From positions 45,878,729 through 45,942,728 of the forward strand of contig JBAIZL010000002.1 in assembly GCA_036971475.1 (NCBI GenBank): a stretch of DNA of 64,000 nucleotides, read 5' to 3'. Source of the stretch: Prosapia bicincta (Eukaryota; Arthropoda; Insecta; Hemiptera; Cercopidae). The notes under the pieces are model-generated. The model worked only from the letters and a program-made list of their open reading frames with translations, was not told the DNA's origin and did not search any database. The translations under genes and the position numbers were made by a program. Positions 9,477-23,294 of this stretch are shown here, piece after piece; positions within the stretch are counted from its first letter, which is position 1, and every line of letters starts with the position of its first letter.

Positions 9477-12400
9477 AAAATCTACGAATAAGTTTTAAGG
9501 CTTTATTTCATTGTCATATACATCTGTATGTTCGTGGAGGTGATCACAGAGGTAATCGGTGTTTTTTCTAATGTAAATGCATTTAAATAGTTTTACTTAG
9601 TCACTTTAAACATAGGCTATATCTAAACACACATAAACGCGAGAGCTCGCGCAGAAGTATATCCTATATCTAACTTGTAGATTTATTCAAATAGCAATTA
9701 CAACAAAATATGTGTTTAAATTGCTGTACAAAGCACCCAACAAGGCCATACGGACCAGCTGTGCATATTGATAGGTTGGGGTCGCTCGTTGGCAAAGCTA
9801 GTCAAACTCCATAATAAATACTAATATATAACACTTTAATTGATATTGACAGATTTCATTTTCTTCCTCTTTAATATTCTTTAGACAATTTGATTTAAAA
9901 TTGTTTAGGCCATCTCCTTTAAGATACGATATTATTTTGTTAAAAATCAATTGAGTATATATTTTGTTAAAAAATATATTCGAGGATTCAAAATACACAC
10001 AGAACGAGTTCTCTATTCAGCGTGTAGAGGTTTAAATACAACGATATTAATACATAATTAGTGCCTAAAACGGATCAATGAATCCTACAATTTATATTCA
10101 TTATACCTTTTAATCTTATAGGCTTCTAAGGAACTGCTGAAATCTTATTATTATTATTAGTCTAATTTATTAGCCTAATGTAATAAATAATAATATTCTG
10201 GAGCATAAAATTTGTTAGAACGTTCCGTAAACTTCTTAAAAAGATTTACAAAATTTAGGGAAAAATAAACTAACCTCCTAAATTAAAAGATTTTTACTAT
10301 TATAAATAGCTGAAACGACAGTTTATAATCTATGCTGGTGGTTTATAATCCGGAATAATATAATGAAAATAATTTTTCATTTGTATTTACCTTAAATTTA
10401 CTTTTATAGTTATCAAAGTTAAACCAGCATTTCAAGAATTCAATTATTTTGTATGTTTGAACTCACCACCGTAGATAAATGATAAACATCTTGCAAGTCG
10501 TGGCTGTTATTTTCCATTAGCAGACTATATAGTTCTGAAATTCCGTGTTAGGTCAATGCATATCATTTATATTCTTCCAATTACATGCGTGGCCATGATT
10601 CGCCCTATTATGCTCATCCATCCGATCATTAAAGATTAGAGAATTGTTCAGCAAACATTAAGTGTCTGGTTCACTTTGCTGTGAAGCAATTGCTATAGTT
10701 TCATTCTCAAAAGCAAACATTAAAAACTTAATCCAGGTAATTTCTTTTCAGGTATGCAAATATGACAGGGAAAATTAGATGTAATTTTAAAAGTAAATAA
10801 ATGTTTTGCTTTTCTTTTAAGCAAAACTAAAATGTTGCCTGTATTTATGCAGCTATGAACCGGTTTGACACAGTGACTGACTTCTAGTCGCTTAGCTCGG
10901 TGCGCGTGCCCAGATTGAGCGATAAAACTCGTTTGAAGTTTAACTGAATTTTTAAAACCGGTTAAAACAAATCAGGATCCCTTGCTTTTTGCTAGCCAGC
11001 TAATGCCGTGTTAATTCAAACAGCCACAGGAATATTTTGTGATCAAAAGAAACTTTAAATTTTCTTAAAATTAAACTGATTTCTAAACTGTTATCAAGAC
11101 AAAAATTATGGGTTGAAATTGAAGAATTAATATTCAAGTCGTTTCTTTGTGAAAATATTGAACGGAAAATTTTTGTCAATGCCAATACTTGAATAATAAA
11201 TTGAAATACTATATTTCCGGTATTAAAGTAATTATAAAACCTGGCTACACATATTTCCACAACCTACATGTATATTTTTTCAAATCAGTTAACATTATCA
11301 AAGAAATAAATACTCATATTTCGTATTTTTACTTACTGATGTTGGTAACTGTGGTAGCGAAATGTGAACAAGTTTGTGTAAATACCTATAAAATCAGAGT
11401 TTATGAATGTTTATTAATTATAATTACGATATTGTGCTCTTTATTGCTTTTTGTAATTAAATGTTTTTTCAATTATTTATAAATCCTTAATTTAAATAAA
11501 TAACTCTATAAACATCTTGAGCCTTAAACAGTATAAAAATGTTTTCCATAAAATGTATAGTATTAAGAGGAAAGAACTGTCCTAATTTTTTAAAACTTTC
11601 TACTTTAGAAATATTATGTCTTTTCGTCTTCAACTTAAGCACCTAGTTCACAATTATAGACTTTAAAATGTGTGAACCCTTGCCGTAACATTTGCTTGCG
11701 TTCAATTGAGGAAGGTTGTTCCGGCAAACGATCCGCATAAACCACAGATACCGTCATTATATACTCCCTTTTTTTTATTACCTAAATAGCTTTCTTTAAA
11801 CTATGTTTTCTTTGTCGTTGTTATATTAACTTTATAAAAAGGTTGTAAGGTTTTATGTTAAAACAAGAAAAATAGAAGCCTATTATTCTAAGGAAAGGTC
11901 TTTAAAGTTTAAAAGTACAATATAAAATCACAGAGCACTAATACGAATGAAAGTTTTCATCTATGGTTAAATGTTGTAAACAGATTTTAAGGTTGTTATT
12001 TTAAATTACATAAAGTTGAAGATTTTCCAAATTATTTTTGATGTTCTAAGATTTGAAACTGATTATTCTATTATTTTTGGAGGCTATAATGATTCCATTT
12101 TAATATTTGCCTAATTTTATTACTTTTTATGAATATTGTTATTGTATATAAGAATATGTAAGAAATAGTGAAAAAACAAAACGTTCCACTGCATGGAATA
12201 CATTCGCGTCTTTATGTTCGACGGTCTACATCAAAAGAATGTTACATATAATTGAGAAATGTAATCGAAATTCCATAATTAAAAAATACAGAATTAAAGA
12301 CAAGTTCAAAAAGTAATATAAAAAATAACAAAAAACTAAAGTAGATTCTTACTTAGATCAACAAAGAAAACGTATATTTTAATTACTTTTTATTAAATAA

Positions 12401-13130
12401 TTACAGTTAATATAAATATGTATACTGCATACATATGGCAAAATAAAAATATTAATCGACTAAATAGAAACCAAAATTAATTAATTAAATTTATTTATTG
12501 AATTATTATTTGAATAAAACTGTACTAACAACAAGTACCATCCACTAAAAGTTAAAAAACATAATATATGGGAATTAAGTAGATGAATAGAAAGTACAGT
12601 ATTTTATTAACGACTAAAAACTTGAACAAGATGTAGGCTATACATATAGGGAGAGTGTAAACTAATAATAAGTTTAGGAAAATAGATAAGTATTACTTAC
12701 GGGTAGTTTTGCAAACATTTATTTCTATGACTTGCAATTACGTAAAATATCACACTTAAATAAAAAAAAGAATAAAGAATTTTAAAAATCAAAATATGCA
12801 AATTTAATTTTGTGAAATTATTTACACATTCATTTAGTAAGATATTTTAAAAAATATCTCTAGGTAAAACTATTTATATCTTTGTTTATTTCTTTAAAAA
12901 TTTTATAAAATACTTTAAAAATGTTACTTCTTAAAATTAACAGGAATTTTATGTATAAATTAAAGCACCAAAAAGTGGAATTTAAAAATCTCATTGGATT
13001 GATTGAATGCAATTTTAAATTTTTATTATAAATCCCTAATGAACCATCTTCTAAATACTTTGAATCATAAATTTATTTAGTGCTGCGAGAAATATGTTGC
13101 GTGATTTTAAATTTAGTTACAAACGATCGT
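9477..13130. other. No gene seen; possible relic hammerhead near 11314-11366
   Basis: AT-rich sequence with minor mixed patches at 9720-9800 and 10850-10930. Short frames at 11000-11260 (minus) and 11189-11482 (plus) overlap each other and show no family features. At 11314-11366, CATATTTCG and CGAAATGTG pair across a segment containing CTGATGTTGGTAACTG, which resembles a worn hammerhead of the window's family. Confidence 0.45.
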
Positions 13131-14340
13131 GTGAGTTCTTTTTAAAAGTTGTAACCATTAAAAGAGTTTATTGATAAATTAATAATTACAAAAATATATA
13201 GTTCAATTGATTTTATAAATGGGCAGTAAAAAGAGGCAGCTACGTGACACTTCGCTGGCAGCATCGCTGAACGTCTATTCCATGTCTGGCACATGGCCAC
13301 GGCTGCGGGGGGTAGCACACATACGGACACTATAACAGTTTTGTCTGGAAATAGAAATGTTTTGCGTAGGTTGGCAACAAAATAGTTTATTAGTCGGAGA
13401 ATGAGTTATAAATGGTTGTCAGATGATCGGAAATGCAGCCAGATACGGAATGGTTTGCGGCTGGACGTGATGAGCACGGATTTATGTATCGGATACGTTG
13501 TTACCAACTTAACCACGGAATAAATCAAGTTATTAGTTATGCGGAGGTTTCTGACAGCTATAATGTAGTAACGCTAATTCGAGATACATTGTGTGATGAA
13601 AGTAGGGAAATGATAGCATGGTCAAATTCATATGATCACGTTATGAACCATTTGAGTTGAATCATATTTTTTTTCTAAAAATATCATATAATTCCATATT
13701 TAGAAAAAAAGTCATTTTTAAAAACTTCAGAAATTAAATATTTTTTAGTATTAGAAATAATCCCATTTTCGAAGTAAATTTTTTTAAAAACAAACCTGAT
13801 ATTTTTTTATTTTTGTAAATCGTGTTGGTAAAAGTTATTTAACGAAAAGACACATGTTGAACACTTTCTTTATAAATGAATTATCGAATAAATTGCTGAT
13901 TGCGCGTCATTGGTTTGTTCACTCATTTCTTTTCATATCTGAAATTATGAAAGAGACAATTTCCCGCCAAGATTTCAAACGCTTGTGAACTCTCAGCTTG
14001 AAGTCTGATATCAATCGATACCGTTGAAATCTCATCACAATAAATTGCTCACAATATCAATAAACACGTTTCTTTTGTTTTGTTAAGATGGCGGCAAAAG
14101 ATTGGCAACCCTTTGCAACCCTTTTGATTCGTGCAAGTGTCAACTCGGCATCTGATGTGATCAGCTGTTTTAGCGCAGCTGGATGACAAGTGACAGCAAT
14201 TAGGTAACACCGTATAACAATTGAACCCCTATTCCTTACGACAGGAACAGTTGCCGTGAACGTCTTTACTGATTGTCGATAACAAGGTAAACAGATTGAT
14301 AAAACTCGTTTTATTCTGTACATACCGAGAGATTGTTACA
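13131..14340. other. Mixed-composition stretch with unrecognised short frames
   Basis: About 13220-13330 is G+C-rich, including a GGCTGCGGGGGGTAG segment. Open frames at 13433-13660 (plus, 75 codons) and 14057-14323 (minus, 88 codons) have normal-looking amino acid mixes, but I recognise no domain, signal peptide or splice structure that would join them. An exon of an unknown gene is possible but unsupported. Confidence 0.3.
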
Positions 14341-17331
14341 GTGCCGTGTCTATGAATTTAAATAAGAAGAATTAGTGTTTGAAGAACTACTAGAAAATGC
14401 TACAAGTAAAGAGTGTATTATGGAGAAATCAAAAGAATGTTTAAGGCATGTAGACCTAGAATAGTGATTATAAAAAGTATTCGTAAAAGTATATACAAAC
14501 TTTGATCAAAAATGCTCCTCGAAAGGTATTAACCAAATATTTTGTCCAAGTGTCTTCAGATAGGAATCATTGAATTTGTTTCAACTTGATTTAGGATATA
14601 ATTTGATGTATTTCATTTAGTTCTTCAATCATAAAATTGGTTCATATTGTTACAAGAACTGTTATTTATGAGGAAATTACATTAATTGCATTCAATTATT
14701 CAATAACATTATTGGAAACAATTTAAATATGGGGAAAAATTTAAAATCTAAAAATATATAGGCCTATATGTGCCAACTAAACATGCATATTTTATGATGA
14801 TATTTTTATTGTCGAAATGTACCGAAATATCCCTAAGTCAACTCATTAGGGAAAATCAAAAATATATATTTTCATTGATTTGTATTAGGTTATATAAAAT
14901 ATATTGGGGAAATAGCTTTATAAACTTCTTACTCCATTGAATATATCGATTTCTTCCTTTTTACTCTTACAATATTTTCTAGATTTACATTTTGAGAGCA
15001 AAGTTTAAAATTTTACAACAATATACTGGTCATTAAATTTTAACCGGGTTAAAAATTACTCACAGTAGTAAATCATATCTAGTTTCATCTCTCAAATTAT
15101 TGTTAAACATAACCTTCTAAGTTTCAAATGTTTTCATGGTGTTGGGTATTAATTATGTGTAATAAGTGTAATAGCGAATGAGTAATAAGTGTAATAGAGT
15201 TGATCATCTTCATAGTCAGGAGTGACATTAATGGATGATTTTTATAGTTAGAAAAAATATTTACAATATAGTCGTCTTTTTTCTTTTACAAAACCCTAAA
15301 ATCCAATAAATAAACTGCGTTAAATTAAAAAAATTAAGTAACTAAAATGTTTTTTATATCACTAGTTTATTCCTGATGATGGTTTTGGACTTTGGCTTTA
15401 GGCTGAAGCCGCAATGTAGGCTATACAATAGATTTGGTTGAAAGGGTATTTTTAAAGGACGGAAGTGAAAGACAATCTCTATAATTATACTTTAATTGTA
15501 AATCCACAGATTTCATTATTGTTTTCGACTTTAGTGACATTTTTAATACTTTTTATATTTGTTAAAATTAATTTACTTTGAGGTAAAACCATTATGTGTG
15601 TATTTTTTTTCATAAGAGTAATTTTATTCAATTAAACCGAAAATTAAACAGAATTATAGAAACATTCATTTGAATAAAATGGCCTTTTTAAATATTTAAC
15701 ACTTTTAGTGTGGGTTTCGGCACTAGCTGGCGTCTCGTTGAGGCGGATGTCTGCATTCATGGCCACAGCTTCACTGTGTCAGTCGTAGATATCAACAGTG
15801 TCGTCGAATTTACTGAGAGGTATAACCGTTTCTGCTGCGGTGTAAGTCATGTACTGAATGTTTCTACAGTTTCTTAGATGTACATTTCTTTAGAAGAGTA
15901 AAATAGCACAAAGCAGAAATGCTAAAAGTTCTTCTTGAACAAGAAATGATCGCAAGCACTCACTATGCAAGAAAAATGTTTGCAATAAATTATTTTTATA
16001 CTTTGTGCTTAACGTTAATCAAAAATTATTTTTTGAAGACATCTTTTGAAACAATATAACGGACTAACCATAAAATAATTTACATTTAACATATTCATGA
16101 TTATATGAAATCATTCTATAGAATTATTAAAGCTATCGAACAGGTAGAACATCCCAGCTAATGAAGATATAAGTATCCAGTGGAACAACAACATAAAGTA
16201 ATAATTTATATTGCCTCATTAAATTCTCACTGAGGTAAACGTTACGTCATCCTTTCTGATAATGTGAAATTTAGTAAAATTATTAGTATTTTCATAAATT
16301 TAACAAATTAATATTTCTCAATAATATATTCCTATATTGAATTACGTATTAGTTTTAAAAGATAAAGTTTAAAGCCTATTGCGTCATATTGAGACGAGAT
16401 ACTGTTGTGGAAGGTGTAATGAGATTTGCAGTGTTGGAGACTTGAATACTAGATAGATACGAAGGCGTGCAGCAGGTGATAGATGGCACAAGCCAAGACT
16501 CACATTGTAGCTAATTGCCAATATTGAGTTGTTGTTCTCTGAAGTAATGATCTAATCTTAGTTGCGGATTATTTCTTCTTGTTGTGTTATAAATTTATCG
16601 TGGGTTTGGTTATTAGCAAAAACAAAACTTTATGATGGTTTTATGATCGAGATCTCTGATTAAGTACTTGGTGCTTTATAAGAAAGCTTCAGGCAATATG
16701 GTAGATTTCACTGATTTGTTTTAAAACTATTCTTTCGTTATTTAAATTCTTAAAACTTTAAATCTACTTTTTACTGAGCCGTGGAACGCGGATAATGAAA
16801 TAGCTAATGTGACAAGAACACTATATATTACTATTTAGGTGTAAACTAAGATTACGTTACATTATATAAACAGGAATTTATTTGATATTATAAAAACAAG
16901 AACTTCTCTATATTCCGCACTCATAAACCTATAATTCTCACTCGAATTCCACTAACTTACCTAAAGTACGAGCCTACCTAATACTAGTTCCCTATATGGC
17001 TTTTTGTTTAACTAGGTAATGATTATGGTAACAATAATTGATTATGATTCAACCATAAAATACACAACTGTCAACACTTGCTCAACCTGTATGAACTGTT
17101 GACAAAATTAGTAATGTGTTCTAGACAATAACCTATTTAAAAAAGTAGTCTATAGGATTTTCGAAAATATTGTGTTTTGGGATTTTAGGTTTATAAATGG
17201 TAAGATTTAAAATAATAAGAGTATTTTAAAGTACCACAACGTAACTCGTTCCTATTCTTCCTTTTTATATAAAATGGCGGATCTGGGATACAAGTGTTAT
17301 CATCAACACATAATAATGATGTTAAATAATA
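14341..17331. other. No gene seen; G+C-richer patch at 15710-15860 and a possible hammerhead relic at 15373-15420
   Basis: The patch at 15710-15860 holds GTAAGT at 15842 on the plus strand. On the minus strand it has two short ATG-started frames, 23 and about 38 codons. It could be a conserved 5' exon or an enhancer, but I cannot name it. At 15375 there is a CTGATGATGG followed later by a GGCTT...AAGCC hairpin and GCAATG, like a hammerhead core with an insertion and a lost GAAA. A TAGGCCTA palindrome is at 14759. Confidence 0.4.
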
Positions 17332-17422
17332 TTAATCACTTAAACAATAGTTTATGACTACCCGATCTTAAAATTTTTAAATTTAACGTTCGATAGTCAT
17401 AAACAATTGTTTATGTGATTAA
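17332..17422. repeat. Inverted repeat, 29-bp arms
   Basis: 17332-17360 pairs with 17394-17422 with two mismatches: TTAATCAC at the outer end, TTTATGACTA at the inner end, and a 33-nt loop. No hammerhead core is present. It could be a small foldback or a degraded MITE; no target-site duplication is evident. Each arm carries an AAACAATNGTTT word that is nearly palindromic itself. Confidence 0.8.
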
Positions 17423-18884
17423 TTAAGATTTACCGAGCGTAATGGACTACAAAATTCAAGAAGCTAAATAATAGCAATAACTGTTACGATTGCAAAAAAA
17501 TAATAGCATCCACAGTCCAGAACAAAAAATATTCATGGTTGAAATGAATGCATTAATTAAACATTCTAAAAACGACCATAAATATAATGTATTATCTATT
17601 TTAAAATAGGTTACATGCTGACAATGTTGGTGTCCTTGATTTCTCCTTGATTTTCATACATTTTAAATGAGGGTAACAAATAAAATGATCTGTGACAGAA
17701 ACGTAATTTGATGACACAAATGCGATAGGCCTAAATTTATTCGAACCATGTTTAAGGCTTACATTAAAACCTAGTAAAATCTGTGAATGGTTTAATCTAA
17801 ATATCCTGTTGAACTGTTGATAAATTTACAGAATATGTGAATCATTTTCAATTCCACTCGGTTAATATTTGGTCCTATATTACAAACTTATTGTTTCAAA
17901 TTCCAAAAAATAAGAAACCATTTGGTGGAATATTCCATCCTTACTACTGAAAATATCTTTTTTGAATCGTCTCGTAAATCTTATAGCCATTACTGTAATC
18001 TAGAAGACCATTGTTTTATAAAAGTACTTGCAAAATATCCCTTTGCCATCTGAAGCACATCAAGAGGTTTGACGGGATTACTGGCCTACAGCAAAGGATA
18101 ATTGACCAATCATACAATGTATAGACAAGGTGAGAAAACATTTTTTAATAGTAAAACTTGTTTTAAAAAGAGAACAAAACCAATTGCCTGCATAGCAATA
18201 ACTTTTCCAGTCATGTAAATTTTAAAGTTTTGAATAAATCGATGCCCAACCAACCCACGCAAACGTATTATCTCAGGGTTTCGGTTTTTTGTAGGCATTG
18301 TTTGTAACAAATAGGTGAATGAAGGTACAATGTTAGTAAAACATTTTCCGAACGATCCATCATATAAAGTATACATAACAACGGTAAGAAAAAGGGAATG
18401 AAAAAAAGTCAGTGGGACTGCAATATAAACGCGAATAAATACTTGTTACGAAGAATATACTTAATAAAATATATTTAATATAGTTAGTAATAGAGGAATG
18501 GATTACAACTTTATTAGATGCTGACAAATTTACCAAGTAAAAATTTGATTTGCCGGATTTAATTGAAACCTGTTCATAAAAGTGTTGGACTCGCCAATGA
18601 AAGTTTTCACTTTCACAAGATACCGATACGAATAGCCTATTCGAAACTTTAAAAAAAAAACATTATGCGGTTATCTATGATAAAATTAGACGTTTATTTT
18701 GTCTGTTGTACAAAACGAAAAGAGTAGCTTCAATTTTTAAGTACAGAAATGATATGTCGTGTCATATAGACGTATATTATAGACAGCCTAAAAAAAATAG
18801 GGTACAAACCTGTCTTTCATCCTGTCGTATTTGTAAAATTTATGTATTTTCAGATACAGAAAGAAACGTGGGATGAACAAATAG

Positions 18885-18885
<1 letters not shown>
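17423..18885. other. No gene seen
   Basis: AT-rich sequence. The 88-codon minus-strand frame at 18110-18376 has no recognisable feature. A TAGGCCTA palindrome is at 17726. Confidence 0.5.

Positions 18886-18924
<39 letters not shown>
18886..18924. repeat. (TA)n microsatellite
   Basis: An uninterrupted TA run of about 19 units, followed by an ATAGA/CATAGA-rich stretch to about 19010. Confidence 0.97.
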
Positions 18925-18926
<2 letters not shown>

Positions 18927-19030
18927 ATAGACAAGGATATAGATAGATGAGTTCATAGAAAGACAGACATATATGAAAATCGATACATAGAGACATACAC
19001 ACACATATGTATATACATGAAACAATAATA

Positions 19031-19146
19031 GAAACACAAATAAAAGAATAATTTATTGAATCATACAATTCAAAGCGTTTCCTGATGATGTTGGTACTGT
19101 TTTACAACGAGAAGCTTTGAATTGTATTTGTGTTTCTCTTATTTTA
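19031..19146. mobile_element. Asymmetric foldback with one hammerhead motif (AAGCTT family)
   Basis: The left arm (19031-19076, ending CAATTCAAAGC) pairs with the right arm (19114-19139), but about 20 bases present in the left arm are missing on the right. The left arm stops inside stem III and is joined directly to the CTGATGA core of the right copy, so the inversion breakpoint lies within the ribozyme. The tail resembles that of the 4508 element. Confidence 0.78.
19078..19122 (+). pseudogene. Hammerhead motif with GAGA in place of GAAA
   Basis: CTGATGA at 19082-19088 is followed by the extra T, a stem II of GTTG with CAAC, then GAGA (19109-19112), AGCT, TT and GAAT. Stem I pairs three of four bases with TTTC. 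The A to G change at A14 in the conserved GAAA is expected to be strongly damaging, so I call it a relic. Confidence 0.6.
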
Positions 19147-19233
19147 TCTTTAATATACAAAAATATATATTTTATTACATATATATATATATATAAATAA
19201 ATAAATATAAAATACTTTTTCTTGTTTAATAAT
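19147..19233. repeat. AT-rich spacer with a (TA)n tract between two foldbacks
   Basis: A TA run at about 19177-19194 and TAAA-type repeats separate two elements of the same hammerhead family lying only about 90 bp apart. Confidence 0.8.
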
Positions 19234-19407
19234 TTAAAACAACACAGGCTATTCAAATACAAGAATATTTATTATTTTAAATCCAAAGCTTTTCCAAAGA
19301 CATTATTGTAATTTTCATTCCTGATGATGTTGGTACTGTTTGCCAACGAAAAGCTTTGGATTTAAAATAATAAATATTCTTGTATTTGAATAACCTGTGT
19401 TGTTTTA
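19234..19407. mobile_element. Foldback element with a complete hammerhead (AAGCTT family)
   Basis: Left arm 19234-19294, right arm 19348-19407: AAAACAACACAGG and AATACAAGAATATT pair with their complements, with only a one-base difference near GGCTATTC. The left arm reaches only the GAAA-AGCT half of the ribozyme, and the right side has the whole motif, so the copies join within the catalytic core. The right edge is followed by a short TA tract. Confidence 0.85.
19317..19361 (+). ncRNA. Hammerhead ribozyme-like motif
   Basis: ATTC (19317-19320) pairs with GGAT (19358-19361), including one T-G wobble. CTGATGA is at 19321-19327, then the extra T. Stem II is GTTGG with CCAAC around a nine-base loop. 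GAAA is at 19348-19351, then AGCT and TT. All core bases are intact. Compared with the 4634 copy the only differences are in the stem II loop and stem I. Confidence 0.76.
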
Positions 19408-19578
19408 ATATATATATATATAAATTGATTGTTACGTAGAAATATAGAGGAATAAAAAATCACAGAAAGATAGGGGAACGGTCATACACAGAGGGGAGCA
19501 GAGAAAGTCAGAGGGACACAAATAGACAGAGAGACAGAGAGAAGAAAATCGGAGAAGAGGGTAGGGTAGTCAGACAGG

Positions 19579-19767
<189 letters not shown>

Positions 19768-19769
<2 letters not shown>

Positions 19770-22700
19770 AAGAAAGCTAAGATACCTTGTCTCTTTTTAT
19801 TTATCCTTGCCAATGAAAGAAATCACAAAAACACGTTTATTTTACTAAGTGTCCTGAATCTTTTACCTGACTTCCACTTCCCCTCCCACCCCATTGACCG
19901 AAATTTCACCCATTTGTTAGAAATGACTCCTACAGGTGCTAATTTATCTGAATTCAGATTTAAAAGATTAAGGTTCTACATTTATCCATCACAGACATAC
20001 GCTCTAATCCGGTTGGCTTACTGGCTTTAATCAAAATGCAAATAAGAAGCGGAACGTACGTCAATTTAGCGGCTACAAATCACTTCTGTTCGACTTGGAT
20101 TTTATTTATTACTCTTAGTTCTGTTCTATCATAATCAGCGTTTTAATTAAGGTTTCGTTGATACAACAAATTTAACTGGAACAGCTCTTATATTCGGCTC
20201 ACTTTAACACCAAAATACCCAAGAGGGACTGTCCCGATTATAAACCCCAACTACTCCTAGTCTTTTCATTTCTTCCTCTGATGTAAGGCAGTTATACAAG
20301 TAATAAAAGTTCAGTATGAATCATATTATAGTTTTTTTTGACCCTCGTGAAAGGGATCTAATAAATATTATTAGCGACTCTCTCAAATTAATTAACGATT
20401 GGCCAACTAACTAGTAACTATAAAGAGTAGGACCTACAATATATTGAATGTACAACACCAATAAGTGTTATTGAATTCATACTATTTTAGTAATATCTAT
20501 GAAGCTTTGGTACGTAATATGTTTTAAAAATTAAGATTTTTACTTTAGTAAATGATTACAACACAAATAAAATTACCTATTTATTATTTTATAGAATATT
20601 CCAAAAGAGTATTAAGGAAGTTTTCAACATTTTATAGAAAATGTGTTAAGAATGAGAGTTGCATAGATTGTCCTAATGAGAAAGATGATATAAAACAATT
20701 TTCCTTTTAATTTGATTAAAATCCTAAACTGTACATCTTTGAAAGAGGCAAGCCTAACTTGTGTGTTATGATATACAATTCTATTTAGTTTTTTATATTT
20801 ATCGGGTCCGTTAAAAGTTCAGGAAAAGTAACAAAGTGACTAAAAAGCTGAGAATCAAAATAAAAAATAACTTAAGCCCTAAAGTTCTGAGAAAATGGTT
20901 TTCAAAAAACAAAACTCCAGGAATGCAACGGTTAAACATTAAAATAATATTATATAATCATTGTTATATTTACTGATGATGGGAAAATTATAGCTAACAA
21001 AAATTAGACAAAACAAAGTTTTATAAACGTATTTTAAAGGAGGAACAATAATATATAGCTTTAAGATAGAAGATAATTAAAGACGTAGATTTATTAATTC
21101 GGCCTTGAGCTATGGGTGTGTTATCTAAATAGTTGAAAATATATATAAAACCTCTAAAGTTTAATTCTTAAGACAACATGTTTTATGTTTTCAACACATG
21201 TTTTGGAAATTATGTTCTATCACCAGTGGTTACATATATTATTTAATTTCAATAATACTACTAAATTAATTATTAATTAGGCTTAGTAATATTTATTTAA
21301 ATACTCTACATAATTTTATATATCTTGTATATATTCAATGATATACATAATTGTTGCGTAATGCTTCACAATTAAAAATTGTTTGACAAATTAATTAAAA
21401 TTGTAATAACAATTAAAAATTGTCGTTTTATTTAAATTAATTAACTTTTATACAACAAGAACAACTGTAAAACCTAGTTTTGGCTTGAAAGTTACAATTA
21501 AACAGACGACCTTGTTGAAAAATTAACGTTTTCCCATGTATGATTACTGTCATTGTTAACAATAATAAACTCTTCATAATATTGTTTAAAACAATTACTG
21601 ATAGTTTTAAAAATAATAACAAAATGTTCTGGGTTATATTGCTTTATTTATAGTACATATTGTTTATGGGCCATGGATGTTACTGTGTTAGCAAAATAAA
21701 AGAGGTTAGTCGATTTTACTGAAATTGAAAGGATGAATTACTTGATTTACCGAATATTCGATTTATTTAACATTTTGCTAATGTTCGGTGTAAATTTTCA
21801 AGTAGTCTAAATTGTTGTATAAATTCCTTAAGTATCCGATTTTTTCTCGGTCTACCTTTAAAAGAAGTGACAAAAAACTAGAGAAGTTATATTTGTAGCT
21901 CTAATGTTTAAGGAAGACAGAGCTGAAGACGTCTTTGCAAGGGCAGGATGGTAGCTAGTACAAAATGAAATAATTCCCCTTTCTTCTTTATCTGATAGTA
22001 AGAGTTACTGGAAAGGTTCAGCTAGAGTCTTTCATAAGCTTAACAATTGTATGTTTCTTAAGTTAGGCAGACTTATAAATATTTTAATAAATTTAAGACT
22101 ATTTTCTACAAGTTTTTGATCTTTTTACATTGCCAATGACAAATCTTTTTACAGCGGCCAATCATTAGAGCCGGTGAAAGTAGTAATGTAGAAGCTAAGA
22201 AAAGAGATCCATAAAAAGTACACCTTCATTTTGTTAAAGAAAAAAAATCATGTTTTTATTATTGAGTCTATCAATATCTAATTATTTTAAAATAATTTAA
22301 AATGAAGCACGGAATCTATTTATAAATTTTCTAAGCCAAAAAAAGAAAAGTAGAATGTAACGTTTCATTAATAGTATACGTATTTAATTTATATAATTTA
22401 CCTAACCTTATAGGCTTATTTAATATTTTTTCCAACTGTCTGAATCTCTTTTTTTCAACTTGAACTTTATTTTGTAGTCAAACCTATCAACTGATAAAAC
22501 ATTACTATATAAAAATACTATAACTGTATCATAAAATGCTTCTTGCTTGTAGTAGAAAACTTATACGTTTCTTAAAATCAATCTGCTCCTGTATTCTTAA
22601 AGTACTTTAAAAGTTGTCTTATACATTTAAGAGTAATTTATTTAGATAATTAGATTTAATCTTTAACGTAGATTTAATAATATAAGAAATCACAGATTTA

Positions 22701-23294
22701 TAAAACGGTGTCTTGACGTAACATAGAGAAGTTTCCAAACGCGACAAACATCTGCTAGCTAATAGTTCACAGCTTTCCGTTAAAGGTTACGATAAGAGTG
22801 ATCGGCACGCTTAGACATGCGTCGCGCACGCGCGCGATTACCATATGAGGGCCCAGGTGTAAAACTTCCGTTTACAACCTACGTCACTTTTTGTCTTTGT
22901 CTAGTATGTAGGCGTTGCACAGTGATCCTTCTGCGCTCTCATTCTATTAACTACTGTCTTGTTAAACAAGATGAATTTGTCGTTATGAAACGAAACTAAA
23001 AAACGCTAATTATATGTAGGTCTAACATTTTATAGATAAAGGTTTTCATCTATAATGATGTTAATAAATTTGGACGTAGCGCTATTATGAAGCAGTTACT
23101 GTAACTGACAGAAACCTAAACATAAATAATACAAAATAATTAAAATTAAGTACAAGCTTACATATAAATAGGATAACATTATCAACTTGTATGTTTGTTT
23201 AGTTATTTCCGATTATATTTGCTGTTATTGTATTTTTATTTTTGCTAAAAAAGTATAAATTCCTGAAGTTATAACTTATTCAATAATAAGTACA
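19768..23294. other. No gene seen
   Basis: AT-rich sequence throughout. At 20961 a CTGATGATGG followed by AGCTAACAAAAATTAG faintly echoes the hammerhead family, but lacks GAAA and a stem II. Near 22800-22870 a short G+C-rich patch (CGTCGCGCACGCGCGCG) has an unremarkable 60-codon frame. Confidence 0.5.

Noticed and set aside
15800..15872. Short minus-strand frame (23 codons) as a conserved upstream peptide
   Set aside because: Too short to judge, with no splice sites or conservation data to support it.
20961..20998. CTGATGATGG as another hammerhead
   Set aside because: No stem II partner and no GAAA follow; CTGATGA alone is expected by chance.
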